Assembly: GCF_019392245.1 (NCBI RefSeq)
Contig: NZ_JAHXRL010000001.1
Span: 372,001-436,000 of the forward strand
Direction: 5' to 3'
DNA length: 64,000 nucleotides
Origin: Sulfitobacter sp. CW3
GTDB lineage: Bacteria; Pseudomonadota; Alphaproteobacteria; Rhodobacterales; Rhodobacteraceae
Position numbers and translations under genes: made by a program. The notes beneath the pieces are model-generated. The model was not told the DNA's origin. It did no database searches and worked only from the letters and a program-made list of their open reading frames with translations. This document shows, piece after piece, positions 8,205 through 17,792 of this stretch. Position 1 is the first letter of the stretch. Each line of letters opens with the position of its first letter.

Positions 8205-10780
8205 TCGGCGGCCATCGGTATGCGCATCTGCGCAAGCAGGCTGGCAAGTTCGGGCTTGCAAGACCCGCAATTGGTGCCGGCGCAGGTGACTTCGCCCAAG
8301 GCTTCGACGGTTGTGGCCCCGTCCGCAATCGCTGCGCGCAAGGTATTGATCCCCACATTCAGACAGGCGCAGACCGTGGTTCCCGGATCGGGTTGATCCG
8401 CGCCGTTGCGGCCCGCCAGCGCCTGCAAGGGCGGCGTTGATGTGCCGATAATCGAAATGGCCCTGTTACGAGCGAGCGATACCGGCGCGGTGCTGGCAAA
8501 GAACAACCCGACCAGAGTATCGCCGTTGTAAAAGGCAAGGCGCGTGGTGTTTCCAGATTGGTCGCGGACTTCGGAGGCAACGCATCCCTCTACGTCCATC
8601 ACGCGACGTGCGAATTCTTCCCAGTCATCCGGTGTTTCAACGCCCGCATATTCGCCCTGCCACCCTGTCAGGGACCGTGCCACGGCGGCATATGCGCTGT
8701 CAGGTCGCAAAGGGTTCAGAGCGGCGGCAAAGCCGAACCAACTGGCGCGATATTTGCGTGCTGTGACCGCGTTATTCTTTGTCGCGGGCTGACCTGAAAA
8801 CGGATCAACCACAGGCGGGATCAAGGTGTTGATCGTGCCCGCGCTGCTTTGTTGGCGGGTCCAATGGATGGGTGCGAAAATCTGGCCTTTGGGGCCGCGA
8901 TCTGTGATCAACGCGCGCAGAATGGCCTGTCCATACCTGCTTTGTACCTCAATAAGATCGCCGGCGCGGATCTTCATCTTGGCCGCGTCATCGGGGTGCA
9001 ATTCGCCGTAAGGTTCCGCCAGATGCGCGCCAAGGCGGGGGGCTTTTCCACTGCGGGTCATCGTGTGCCATTGATCGCGGTTGCGTCCGGTATTCAGCGT
9101 AAATGCATCATTTGGTGCAGGGGCTGGCGCAGAAACAGGCAGCATCCGCGCCTTGCCATCGGCGTGAAAAAACTGGCCATCTGAAAAGAAGCGTTTGCCA
9201 TCCTTTGGCCACTGCGTCGGAATGAGGTTCGCATAATCGACGTCGGCGAAAATGCTTAGGTCCAGATCGCGGCCGAAATCCATGGTGGCCTCTGACAGGG
9301 CGACGTATTCGGCAAAGATTTCTGCCGGTGTTTCGAAGTTGAACGCCGCGTCCCAGCCCATGCGTTTGCCGACGTCGCACAGCGTTTTCCAGTCGGGCCG
9401 GGCCTCGCCAGGAACAGGAAGAAAGGCGCGTTGACGCGAAATGCGGCGTTCTGAATTGGTGACTGTCCCGTCCTTTTCGCCCCATCCGGTCGCGGGCAAA
9501 AGAACGTCGGCCAGATCGCCCGTATCTGTGCGCGCCATGATGTCGGACACGGCGACAAAGGGTACATTCGCGATGGCTTTTGCGACGTCTTGCGCATTTG
9601 GCAGGCTTACCGCGGGATTGGTGGACATCACCCACAACGCCTTGATCTTGCCGTCAGCGCAGGCTTGGAACATGTCGACGGCTTTTAGGCCGGGTGTCGC
9701 GCAGATTGTCGGGCTGTTCCAAAACCCTTGGACACGGTCGCGGTGGTCCGGGTTTTCGATGTCCAAGTGGTTGGCCAGCATATTGGCCAAGCCGCCGACC
9801 TCGCGGCCGCCCATCGCATTGGGTTGTCCCGTGACTGAAAACGGGCCGCAGCCTGGGGTGCCGATGCGTCCGGTGGCCAGATGGCAATTCAGGATCGCGT
9901 TGACCTTGTCGGTGCCGCAGACCGATTGGTTCACCCCCTGCGAATAAACTGTCACGACTTTCTGCGTGCCAGCCCAAAGCTGATAGAACTGCGCGAGCTC
10001 TTCTTGGGTAAGGCCGCATTCGGCGGGGGTATCCAAACGCGCCTGCGCGACTGCGGACATCATCCCGGCAACATGATCGCGCACGTAGCGGGTATTCACC
10101 GCGCCCGTGTCTGCCAGATAGGCAAGCAAGCCGTTGAACAGGGCGATGTCGCCATCCGGAACGATCCGAAAGTGATGATCCGCCAGCGCGCTCGTTGCCG
10201 TTTTGCGCGGGTCGATGTTCACGACTTTCATGTCGGGACGCGCCGCTTTTGCTGCAGATATCCGTTGGTGCAGCACCGGATGGCACCACGCAAGGTTCGA
10301 GCCGACGAGTACAATGAGATCGGCTTGTTCCAGATCTTCATAGGTGCCGGGCACGGTGTCAGTGCCAAAGGCGCGTTTGTGGCCTGCAACGGAAGAGGCC
10401 ATGCAAAGCCTTGAATTCGTGTCGATATTCGCAGACCCGATAAAGCCTTTCATCAGCTTGTTCGCGATATAATAGTCTTCGGTCAGGATCTGGCCCGAGA
10501 CATAGAAGGCTACGCTATCGGGCCCATGATCGCGGATGGCTGCGCTGAATTTTTCAGCCATCAGATCAAGCGCGTCATCCCAATCTGCGTCTTTCCCGGC
10601 GATCTGCGGGCGCAGCAACCGCCCGTCCAGATCGATCGTTTCCCCAAGGGCAGAGCCCTTTGAGCACAGCCGCCCGAAGTTCGCCGGATGGTCGGGATCG
10701 CCTTTGATTGTGCCATCCGCCCCCGCGAGCACGCCGCATCCAACGCCGCAATAGGGGCAGACTGTTTTCGTCAAGCTCAT
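8201..10780 (-). CDS. nasA: Assimilatory nitrate reductase catalytic subunit
   Basis: The 859-residue cytoplasmic molybdoenzyme reduces nitrate to nitrite. The N-terminus has the [4Fe-4S] ligands C8, C11, C15 and C39 (VCPYCGVGCG and RLCSKG). Molybdopterin oxidoreductase and dinucleotide-binding domains fill most of the protein. The C-terminal ~55 residues form a BFD-like [2Fe-2S] domain (CACLNVGI, CAGTNCGSC), typical of NasA-type enzymes. No signal peptide or Tat motif is present, which excludes a periplasmic Nap enzyme. It overlaps nirD by ATGA. No separate NADH-dehydrogenase subunit (NasB/NasC diaphorase) is encoded nearby, so electrons probably arrive through NirB/NirD or a ferredoxin. Confidence 0.95.
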   Translation of the reverse strand: MSLTKTVCPYCGVGCGVLAGADGTIKGDPDHPANFGRLCSKGSALGETIDLDGRLLRPQIAGKDADWDDALDLMAEKFSAAIRDHGPDSVAFYVSGQILTEDYYIANKLMKGFIGSANIDTNSRLCMASSVAGHKRAFGTDTVPGTYEDLEQADLIVLVGSNLAWCHPVLHQRISAAKAARPDMKVVNIDPRKTATSALADHHFRIVPDGDIALFNGLLAYLADTGAVNTRYVRDHVAGMMSAVAQARLDTPAECGLTQEELAQFYQLWAGTQKVVTVYSQGVNQSVCGTDKVNAILNCHLATGRIGTPGCGPFSVTGQPNAMGGREVGGLANMLANHLDIENPDHRDRVQGFWNSPTICATPGLKAVDMFQACADGKIKALWVMSTNPAVSLPNAQDVAKAIANVPFVAVSDIMARTDTGDLADVLLPATGWGEKDGTVTNSERRISRQRAFLPVPGEARPDWKTLCDVGKRMGWDAAFNFETPAEIFAEYVALSEATMDFGRDLDLSIFADVDYANLIPTQWPKDGKRFFSDGQFFHADGKARMLPVSAPAPAPNDAFTLNTGRNRDQWHTMTRSGKAPRLGAHLAEPYGELHPDDAAKMKIRAGDLIEVQSRYGQAILRALITDRGPKGQIFAPIHWTRQQSSAGTINTLIPPVVDPFSGQPATKNNAVTARKYRASWFGFAAALNPLRPDSAYAAVARSLTGWQGEYAGVETPDDWEEFARRVMDVEGCVASEVRDQSGNTTRLAFYNGDTLVGLFFASTAPVSLARNRAISIIGTSTPPLQALAGRNGADQPDPGTTVCACLNVGINTLRAAIADGATTVEALGEVTCAGTNCGSCKPELASLLAQMRIPMAAE

Positions 10781-11112
10781 GCGATGGCTCGATGTTTCAG
10801 GAACGCTGCATCCAAAAGAATGCGCCCGTTCTCTACCTTTGCTGGATAGGTGGCGACTTGGCCGTCATCGGGACCTTGAACCAATCCTGTTTCCAACGAG
10901 ATCACCCAGTTGTGCAAGGGGCAGGTCACTGCATTGCCGTGTACGATCCCTTCGGCCAGCGGCCCTTGTTTGTGCGGGCAGGCGTTGTCCAAGGCAAAGA
11001 CCTCGTCGGCACCGGTTCGGAACACGGCCACGCAGCCATGAACCGATTTCACCAAACGCGCACCGCGTTGCGGGACCGCGTCAAGGGCGGCAATATCAAT
11101 CCAGTTGCTCAT
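10777..11112 (-). CDS. nirD: Nitrite reductase small subunit, Rieske-type ferredoxin (NirD/NasG-like)
   Basis: The 111-residue Rieske-fold protein lies between nirB and nasA with ATGA overlaps on both sides. Unlike enteric NirD, it keeps a full Rieske ligand set: ACPHKQGPL supplies Cys-x-His and TCPLHNW supplies Cys-x-x-His. It should therefore bind a [2Fe-2S] cluster. In Paracoccus denitrificans a Rieske protein at this operon position (NasG) carries electrons from the NADH-oxidising nitrite reductase to both reductases. The same role is inferred here. Confidence 0.9.
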   Translation of the reverse strand: MSNWIDIAALDAVPQRGARLVKSVHGCVAVFRTGADEVFALDNACPHKQGPLAEGIVHGNAVTCPLHNWVISLETGLVQGPDDGQVATYPAKVENGRILLDAAFLKHRAIA

Positions 11113-13538
11113 TCTGCGGCCTCCAGGGAAAGATTGGCAAGCGGCTGATACGTTTCAGCTTTTTGGACATGCTGGGCCCAAGGGTCTTTGCGGTAGATCG
11201 TCTGGGACAGGTCGAAACGGGCAGCCAATGCGGCGCGGTTTTCAAGATCAGCCACCTGTTCCTGAATCCACTCAAGACCCACTTTGGCCATCCATTTATA
11301 GATGCGGTCCAGATATTTGGCGTTCTCGCGGTACGATTGCGTGACCGCTTTGATCACATCAATCACCTCTTCTTCGGTGGTCACCTGACACAGAAATTCG
11401 GTTTCACGCACGTCCATACCAGCGGCACCGCCAATGCTAATCTGATACCCGCTATCAACGCAGATGACGCCGATGTCTTTGCAGGTGGCTTCGGCGCAAT
11501 TTCGCGGGCAACCGGATACGCCCAGCTTTAGCTTATGCGGCGTCCATGACCCCCACAGCGTTTTCTCAAGCTTGATGCCCAGACCGGTGCTGTCTTGGGT
11601 GCCAAAGCGGCAATGATCGGTGCCGACGCATGTTTTCACCGTGCGCAGACCTTTGGAATAGGCGTGTCCCGAGACCATGCCAGCCTTGTTCAGATCATCC
11701 CAAATCGCGGGCAGGTCTTCACCTTTGACGCCCAACAAATCGATGCGCTGGCCGCCTGTGACCTTCACTGTCGGCACGGCGAATTTGTCGGCGGCATCGG
11801 CAATCGCACGCAATTCATCCGGCGTGGTGATCCCGCCCCACATGCGTGGCACAACGCTGAATGTGCCGTCTTTCTGGATGTTGGCGTGCTTGCGTTCGTT
11901 GATGAAACGCGACTGCGGATCGTCTTGGTATTCCAGTGGCCAATCCGCGAGCAGGTAAAAATTCAGGGCAGGGCGGCAGACGTGGCACCCGCAGGATGTT
12001 TTCCACCCGCATTCCTGCCAGACCGCTGGCATGGATTTTAACGCGCGGCTTTTGATCATGCGGCGTACGTCTTCGTGGGTCATGTCCGTGCAGCCGCACA
12101 CAGTTGCCGCTGCCGGAATGACAAAGTCATCGCCCAAAGTAACGGCCAAGACTTGCTCGACCAGTCCGGTGCATGTCCCGCAAGACCCCGATGCCTTGGT
12201 TGTTGCACGGATTGCAGCAAGGTCGGTGGACCCGGCCGCGATGGCGTCTTCAATCTGTCCTTTGCAAATGCCGTTACAGCCACAAATTTCCGCATCACGC
12301 GGTAAGGCTGCAACGGCTGAGAGCGGGTCCGACGCACCACCCCCCTGATAGGCCGGTCCAAAGATCAACGTATCGCGCATGTCCGCGATGTCAGTTTTGT
12401 CGCGGATCAGGCCAAAGAACCAATTGCTGTCGGCTGTGTCGCCATACATCACCGCACCAATGATGCAGTTTCCCTCGATCACTAGGCGGCGATAGACACC
12501 GCGCGCCGGATCACGAAAGACGATGTCTTCGCGGCCTTCACCTTCGGCAAAATCCCCCGCGCTAAACAGATCACAGCCCGTGACCTTTAGTTTGGTAGAC
12601 AGCTCTTTCTGAACAAACGCCGCGTCTTCGCCAAGCAAGGTTTTGGCAACAACTTTGGCTTGGTCATATAGCGGTGCAACGAGGCCAAAGATCGCCCCGT
12701 CATGTTCAACACATTCGCCGACCGCCAGAATATCATCGTCAGAGGTGCGCATTTGGTCATCAACATGGATGCCTTTCCCGACAGCCAAGCCAGTGTCCGC
12801 GGCAAGCTGGGTATTGGGGCGAATGCCCACGGCCATAACCAGAAGGTCACACGGTAGTTCTGTTCCGTCATCCAGCAACAGCGCTTTGACTTTGCCGTTC
12901 TCGCCCAAGATTTCCTTGGAGTTGGCAGAGCATTTCACGGTGATGTTTTTATCGACCAAGGCTTTGCGGAGCAGGTAGCCTGCGGCCTCGTCCAACTGGC
13001 GTTCCATCAAGTGGGGCATGATGTGAATAACCGTGACGTCGACACCGCGCGCGGCCATGCCTGCTGCGGCCTCTAGCCCCAATAGCCCGCCGCCGATGAC
13101 GACGCATTTGTTGCCCTTGCCAAGGCCCATCATACGTTGGGTGTCTTCGAGATCACGGTAGGCGATCACGCCTTCCAGATCATGACCGGGAAGGGGAATG
13201 ATAAAGGGGTTCGAGCCCGTGCCAAACAGCAGTTTGTCATACGGCAGCACGTCGCCATTATCGGCCGTGACAGTTTTTGCCGCGCGATCGATCTGGCTGA
13301 TCTTTTCGCCAAACCGGCAGGTGACGCCGTTTTCTTCATACCATTCGGGCGTATGCGTTACGATTTCCTCATAGGTTTTTTCGCCCGACAATACCGGGGA
13401 CAGCATGATGCGGTTATAGTTGCCACGCGGTTCGGTGTTGAACAGGGTGACGTCAAAGTCGCCGTCTGCGTCCAAAAGATGTTCCAGCGCGCGGCCAGTC
13501 GCCATACCAGCGCCGATGATGATCAGTTTTTGTGTCAT
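11109..13538 (-). CDS. nirB: NAD(P)H-dependent assimilatory nitrite reductase large subunit
   Basis: The 809-residue enzyme reduces nitrite to ammonium. An N-terminal FAD/NAD-binding oxidoreductase begins with IIIGAGMATGR, with a second dinucleotide site at VIGGGLLGLEAAAG. Two BFD-like cysteine segments follow (ICGCNGICKGQI ... CGTC, then VCGCTDMTHEDV ... CGCHVC). The C-terminus is the siroheme/[4Fe-4S] nitrite/sulfite reductase module (VGTDHCRFGTQDS and VSGCPRNCAEATC). The start overlaps the end of nrtCD by one base. Length and domain order match NirB/NasB. Confidence 0.95.
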   Translation of the reverse strand: MTQKLIIIGAGMATGRALEHLLDADGDFDVTLFNTEPRGNYNRIMLSPVLSGEKTYEEIVTHTPEWYEENGVTCRFGEKISQIDRAAKTVTADNGDVLPYDKLLFGTGSNPFIIPLPGHDLEGVIAYRDLEDTQRMMGLGKGNKCVVIGGGLLGLEAAAGMAARGVDVTVIHIMPHLMERQLDEAAGYLLRKALVDKNITVKCSANSKEILGENGKVKALLLDDGTELPCDLLVMAVGIRPNTQLAADTGLAVGKGIHVDDQMRTSDDDILAVGECVEHDGAIFGLVAPLYDQAKVVAKTLLGEDAAFVQKELSTKLKVTGCDLFSAGDFAEGEGREDIVFRDPARGVYRRLVIEGNCIIGAVMYGDTADSNWFFGLIRDKTDIADMRDTLIFGPAYQGGGASDPLSAVAALPRDAEICGCNGICKGQIEDAIAAGSTDLAAIRATTKASGSCGTCTGLVEQVLAVTLGDDFVIPAAATVCGCTDMTHEDVRRMIKSRALKSMPAVWQECGWKTSCGCHVCRPALNFYLLADWPLEYQDDPQSRFINERKHANIQKDGTFSVVPRMWGGITTPDELRAIADAADKFAVPTVKVTGGQRIDLLGVKGEDLPAIWDDLNKAGMVSGHAYSKGLRTVKTCVGTDHCRFGTQDSTGLGIKLEKTLWGSWTPHKLKLGVSGCPRNCAEATCKDIGVICVDSGYQISIGGAAGMDVRETEFLCQVTTEEEVIDVIKAVTQSYRENAKYLDRIYKWMAKVGLEWIQEQVADLENRAALAARFDLSQTIYRKDPWAQHVQKAETYQPLANLSLEAAE

Positions 13539-15223
13539 TATTCTGCTGCCACTGCTGTTTGGGGTTGCGGTTTGGGTTTAGGCTTTGCGCCGTGTTCGTA
13601 TTCCTCAAGGAAATCCAGAACTTCGGCGCGGTAGGTGTAATAATCAGGATGCTCTAGCAGTGCCTTGCGGGTGCGCGGACGCGGCAGGTTTACGTCGGTG
13701 ATTTTACCGATCGTTGCTTGTGGCCCGTTTGTCATCATGACCACGCGATCAGCGAGGAGGATTGCTTCGTCCACGTCATGTGTCACACAAACGGCCGTTA
13801 CCTTGGTGCGCGACCAGACTTCCATCAACACCTCTTGCAGTTCCCAGCGGGTGAGGCTGTCAAGCATGCCGAAAGGTTCGTCCAGAAGCAGCAGTTTGGG
13901 GGAAAGGGCAAAGGCGCGTGCGATCCCGACGCGTTGCTTCATGCCGTTGGACAAAGAAGACGCGCGTTTGTCCATGCTGTCGGCCAGGCCGACCCGCTCA
14001 AGGTAGTATTCGATGACATCCTGACGCTCGGCTTGTGACGCGCGGGGATAGACCTTGTCGACGCCAATCGCGACGTTTTCCTTGGCGGTTAACCATGGGA
14101 ACAGGTTGGGCGATTGAAACACAACAGCGCGTTCCGGATCGGCCCCTTCAACGTTCCAGCCATCCAGACGGATCGCCCCTTTTGAGATGGGGTTAAGGCC
14201 GGCAGCCATGGTCAGAACCGTGGATTTACCGCAGCCCGAGTGACCGATCAGGCTGATAAACTCGCCTTTCTTCACCTTCAGGTCAAAATTCTCGACGACG
14301 GTCAAAGGCCCTTTTGGCGTCGGGTAGATTTTGTGCAGTTGCGAGAAGGTCAGATACCGTTCTTCGATGCCGCTTTCTTGGGCCTTGGCCACGGCGGCGG
14401 GTACGGAATGGATTGGTGTAACGTTGGGCAGTTGGTGCGTTTCCTCGACCTTGGCGGCGATGCCCACGTCCATCAGATAGTTGGTCACTTTGACGCGAAG
14501 CGCCTTGAAGGTGGCGTCGTCATTCATCGCTGCCCGGTCGCGCGGGCGGGAAATGTTGACGGGGATAGGATCAGCCAAAGTCCCATCGGGGTTCAGCGGA
14601 ATGATCCGATCGGCCAGCAAGATCGCTTCGTCCACGTCATTGGTGATCAGGATGCAGGTCTTTTTGTCGGTTTCCCAGATATCCAGAATTTCATCGGCAA
14701 GATTGGCGCGTGTCAGCGCATCCAGGGCGCTAAGGGGTTCATCCAGCAAAAGCATTTCCGGGTTCATCGCCAAGGCGCGGGCGACAGACACGCGCTGGCG
14801 CATGCCGCCGGACAACTCGGACGGGCGGCGCGATGTGGCGTGGGATAGCCCGACCATACCGACGTAGTGATCGATTTTCGCTTGTCTCTCGGTGCGGCTC
14901 AACTTGGGAAAGACCGCGTCAACCGCAAGGCCGACATTGCCGCCAACCGTGAGCCACGGCATCAAGGAATAGCTTTGAAAGACCAAGCCGCGTTCAGGGC
15001 CCGGACCGGTGATGGGCGCACCCTTGAAGGTGACGCGGCCCGTTTCCGGCATTTCAAGACCCGCGATCAGGTTCATCAGCGTGGATTTTCCGGTGCCGGA
15101 GAACCCCAGAATGGCTACGAACTCACCGTCTTTGATCTCGAGGTTGATGTCCTTGAGGACATCAATGTGGCTGGCACCTTGGCCAAAGCTTTTAGAGACG
15201 TTTTCGAACTTGAGAATGCTCAT
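13538..15223 (-). CDS. Nitrate/nitrite ABC transporter, two ATPase domains in one chain (NrtCD-like)
   Basis: The 561-residue protein joins two complete ABC ATPase domains. Domain 1 has Walker A GFSGTGKST (40-48), signature LSGGM (137-141), Walker B LLLDE (158-162), and Asn195 in place of the switch histidine (ILITNDVDEA). Domain 2 has Walker A GHSGCGKST (327-335), signature LSNGM (424-428), LLLLDE, and a normal His482 (CVTHDVDEA). In cyanobacteria NrtC and NrtD are separate and NrtC carries a binding domain; here that domain is absent. It powers the NrtB permease. A Pro/Lys-rich tail ends the protein. It sits between nrtB (6-base gap) and nirB. Confidence 0.92.
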   Translation of the reverse strand: MSILKFENVSKSFGQGASHIDVLKDINLEIKDGEFVAILGFSGTGKSTLMNLIAGLEMPETGRVTFKGAPITGPGPERGLVFQSYSLMPWLTVGGNVGLAVDAVFPKLSRTERQAKIDHYVGMVGLSHATSRRPSELSGGMRQRVSVARALAMNPEMLLLDEPLSALDALTRANLADEILDIWETDKKTCILITNDVDEAILLADRIIPLNPDGTLADPIPVNISRPRDRAAMNDDATFKALRVKVTNYLMDVGIAAKVEETHQLPNVTPIHSVPAAVAKAQESGIEERYLTFSQLHKIYPTPKGPLTVVENFDLKVKKGEFISLIGHSGCGKSTVLTMAAGLNPISKGAIRLDGWNVEGADPERAVVFQSPNLFPWLTAKENVAIGVDKVYPRASQAERQDVIEYYLERVGLADSMDKRASSLSNGMKQRVGIARAFALSPKLLLLDEPFGMLDSLTRWELQEVLMEVWSRTKVTAVCVTHDVDEAILLADRVVMMTNGPQATIGKITDVNLPRPRTRKALLEHPDYYTYRAEVLDFLEEYEHGAKPKPKPQPQTAVAAE

Positions 15224-15229
15224 GTTGGC

Positions 15230-16303
15230 CTACCGGTTCTCTGTAAAGGTGAACATGGATTGCAGGGCGTACATCACGCGATCCAGCAAGAAGCCGATGA
15301 TGCCGATGGTAAAGACCGCAACCATGATTTTCGCGAGCGATTGTGACGATCCGTTCTGAAATTCATCCCAGACGAATTTGCCAAGACCGGGGTTCTGCGC
15401 CAGCATTTCGGCGGCAATCAGAACCATCCAGCCAACACCCAAGGAGAGGCGTAGACCGGTAAAGATCAGGGGCAGGGCGGATGGCAGAACCAGCTTGGTG
15501 ATTTTGGAATAGGTGCTCATCTTGAGAACTTTGGAAACGCTGACCAAATCCTTGTCGATCGAGGACACGCCAAGTGCCGTGTTGATCAGCGTCGGCCAGA
15601 GCGAGCAGAGCGTTACGGTGATCGCTGATACAAGGAAGGACTTGGTGAACATGCCGTCGTTGGTCGCATAGACTGCGGATACAACCATGGTGACGATGGG
15701 CAGCCATGCGAGTGGGCTGACGGGTTTGAAAATCTGGATAATCGGGTTGATTGCGGCGTTGGCTGTGGCGGATAGACCGGCCAAAATCCCCAATGGAATG
15801 GCGATCAAGGATCCGATCAAGAAGCCGAAGAAAACCGTTTTGATCGATGTCCAGATTTGTTGGTAATAGGTGGGCTTGCCGGTATAGACACGCTCTTTGA
15901 CCTTGTCGGCCTTACCGCTGGCAACCAGCTTGGCGTTACGTGCGTCTTGGCGTTCGTAAAAGGCTGCTTCTTTTTCGCGTTCGCGCACCGCGTCGGCATT
16001 CAGGCTGATGGCTTGTTCCCAGACCTGGACGGGGCCGGGGATGGCACCTAGCGATGTCTGTACCGTGGGGGCCAATGTGGCCCAAGCGCCGATAAAAATG
16101 GCGATTGCCAAAAGCGGTACGCCAAGCAGCCGCCAGATCTCTGACATTTGTGCCTTGGGATTGTCGCCTGCGACGGCTTTCAGCATCGGGGTCAGCCACG
16201 CCAGACCCAAGACTTGGAACCATGCGTCAGCTTTGTTGATCCGCGTGAAAAGGCGGGCGCGCCGGGCTTCGGATTCGAGTGTATCTGGGTCAATGACAGT
16301 CAT
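15230..16303 (-). CDS. nrtB: Nitrate/nitrite ABC transporter permease
   Basis: The 357-residue membrane protein has the binding-protein-dependent transport permease fold in its C-terminal half. The EAA-like loop region reads SVSKVLKMSTYSKITKLVLPSALP. The N-terminus is cytoplasmic and long, with a large loop after the first membrane segment (~80-150) rich in Glu/Lys (REREKEAAFYERQDARNAK), as in other NrtB/TauC relatives. I use ATG at 16303; an in-frame ATG at 16357 lies inside a hairpin and lacks a ribosome site. It follows nrtA after a 70-base gap. Confidence 0.9.
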   Translation of the reverse strand: MTVIDPDTLESEARRARLFTRINKADAWFQVLGLAWLTPMLKAVAGDNPKAQMSEIWRLLGVPLLAIAIFIGAWATLAPTVQTSLGAIPGPVQVWEQAISLNADAVREREKEAAFYERQDARNAKLVASGKADKVKERVYTGKPTYYQQIWTSIKTVFFGFLIGSLIAIPLGILAGLSATANAAINPIIQIFKPVSPLAWLPIVTMVVSAVYATNDGMFTKSFLVSAITVTLCSLWPTLINTALGVSSIDKDLVSVSKVLKMSTYSKITKLVLPSALPLIFTGLRLSLGVGWMVLIAAEMLAQNPGLGKFVWDEFQNGSSQSLAKIMVAVFTIGIIGFLLDRVMYALQSMFTFTENR

Positions 16304-16340
16304 TTCGCAACCTGTGATAAGAAGGGGTTTGCAGTGAGTG

Positions 16341-16367
16341 TGCCCGCCACAGTTCATGCAGCGGGCA
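16341..16367 (-). repeat. Intercistronic hairpin between nrtA and nrtB
   Basis: TGCCCGC and GCGGGCA form a perfect 7-bp stem with a 13-base loop just after the nrtA stop. No U-tract follows. Such hairpins commonly protect the 3' end of the binding-protein message and raise its level over that of the permease; that role is inferred. Confidence 0.6.
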
Positions 16368-16373
16368 AGGGCT

Positions 16374-17741
16374 TTAGTTCTGGATTTTAGATCCCGAGAT
16401 CACCTGAGTGCCCTTGAGGCCGATTGGCAGGCTCTCAAGATAGGCGTTGGGTGTGCGGCCATCATAGGCGATGCCGTCAATAACATCCTCGGCGGGTGTC
16501 GCTGCCTTGAAGCCATCGCTGTCCCACGGGAAGTCCGCCGCGTCTGCCATGCCTTCGTCAACCAGAAGCCGTGCTGCTTCTAGATAGATGTCGGGGCGAT
16601 AGACGGATTTCGCGGTCTCAATGAACCATTCATCGGTTTGCGGTTCAGCGATTTGACCCCAGCGGCGCATCTGGGACAGATACCAGATCGCGTCGGAGTA
16701 AAACGGATATGTTGCGTTATAGCGGAAGAACACGTTGAAATCGGGCACGTCGCGGACGTCGCCTTTTTCGTATTCGAATGTGCCCGTCATAGAGTTGGCG
16801 ATCACGTCAAAATCCGCACCAACATATTCAGAGCGCGCCAGAATTTCGACGGCAGCTTCGCGGTTGGCGTTGTCGTTTTCGTCCAGCCAGATCGCGGCGC
16901 GGATCAGCGCCTTGGTCACGGCCTTGGTTGTGTTCGGGTTAGCTTCGGCAAACTCGGCCGAGAGACCGAAGACTTTTTCTGGGTTGTTCTTCCAAAGCTC
17001 GTAGTCGGTGACCACCGGCACGCCAATGCCTTTGAACACGGCTTGCTGGTTCCATGGCTCGCCTACGCAATAGCCAAAGATGGTGCCGGCTTCCATTGTG
17101 GAGGGCATCTGGGGCGGTGGTGTTACGCTTAGGTATACATCTGCGCCAATCTGGCCGCTGACGTCTGCCGGAGAATAGTAGCCGGGCTGCAACCCGCCGG
17201 CGGCAAGCCAGTAGCGCAATTCGTAGTTATGCGTCGACACGGGGAAAACCATGCCCATGTTGAACGGGATGCCCTTGTCTTTGTAGCTTTCAACAACAGG
17301 GGCAAGTGCCGCTGCACTGATCGGGTGCTGGGGGCGGCCATCGTCCATCAGGGGGACGTGTGGCTTCATCTGTTCCCAGATGTCATTGGACACGGTGATC
17401 GCGTTGCCGTTCAGGTCCATCGAGAAGGGTGTGATAATATGTGCTTGGGTGCCGTACCCGATGGTCGCGGCAAGCGGTTGCCCCGCAAGCATATGCGCGC
17501 CGTCAAGTTGGCCGTCGATGACACCGTCCAGCAAAACTTTCCAGTTTGCTTGTGCTTCGAGCGTTACAAAAAGGCCTTCATCTTCGAAGTAGCCATTTTC
17601 ATAGGCCACCGCCAAGGGGGCCATATCGGTGAGTTTGATAAACCCAAAAGTCAGTTCGTCTTTTTCTAGGTCCAGCATTTCGGCCATGACCGGGCTGGCA
17701 CAGAAGACTGAAGAGGCGAGAAGCCATTTGATCGTGTTCAT
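16374..17741 (-). CDS. nrtA: Nitrate/nitrite ABC transporter substrate-binding protein
   Basis: The 455-residue protein begins with a Sec signal peptide ([20 protein letters not shown], cleavage expected before Glu). The NMT1/NrtA-like periplasmic binding fold follows ([33 protein letters not shown]). ATG at 17741 has GGGGAAA about 8 bases upstream. A 12-codon in-frame extension exists but would lie in the leader terminator. It is the first gene downstream of the NasT-type leader, so its transcription should be nitrate- or nitrite-inducible. It is a paralogue of the neighbouring cytoplasmic sensor NasS. Confidence 0.93.
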   Translation of the reverse strand: MNTIKWLLASSVFCASPVMAEMLDLEKDELTFGFIKLTDMAPLAVAYENGYFEDEGLFVTLEAQANWKVLLDGVIDGQLDGAHMLAGQPLAATIGYGTQAHIITPFSMDLNGNAITVSNDIWEQMKPHVPLMDDGRPQHPISAAALAPVVESYKDKGIPFNMGMVFPVSTHNYELRYWLAAGGLQPGYYSPADVSGQIGADVYLSVTPPPQMPSTMEAGTIFGYCVGEPWNQQAVFKGIGVPVVTDYELWKNNPEKVFGLSAEFAEANPNTTKAVTKALIRAAIWLDENDNANREAAVEILARSEYVGADFDVIANSMTGTFEYEKGDVRDVPDFNVFFRYNATYPFYSDAIWYLSQMRRWGQIAEPQTDEWFIETAKSVYRPDIYLEAARLLVDEGMADAADFPWDSDGFKAATPAEDVIDGIAYDGRTPNAYLESLPIGLKGTQVISGSKIQN

Positions 17742-17764
17742 TTGTGTTTTTCCCCGTTGGAACG

Positions 17765-17792
17765 AAAAAAACCGCACGATTGATCCATGCGG
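17765..17792 (-). terminator. Leader terminator in front of nrtA
   Basis: On the minus strand CCGCA...TGCGG forms a stem that can extend to 8 bp with two G-U pairs and a 5-base loop. Seven T residues follow immediately, only 24 bases before the nrtA start. This is a textbook intrinsic terminator positioned to stop transcription unless antitermination occurs. Confidence 0.85.
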
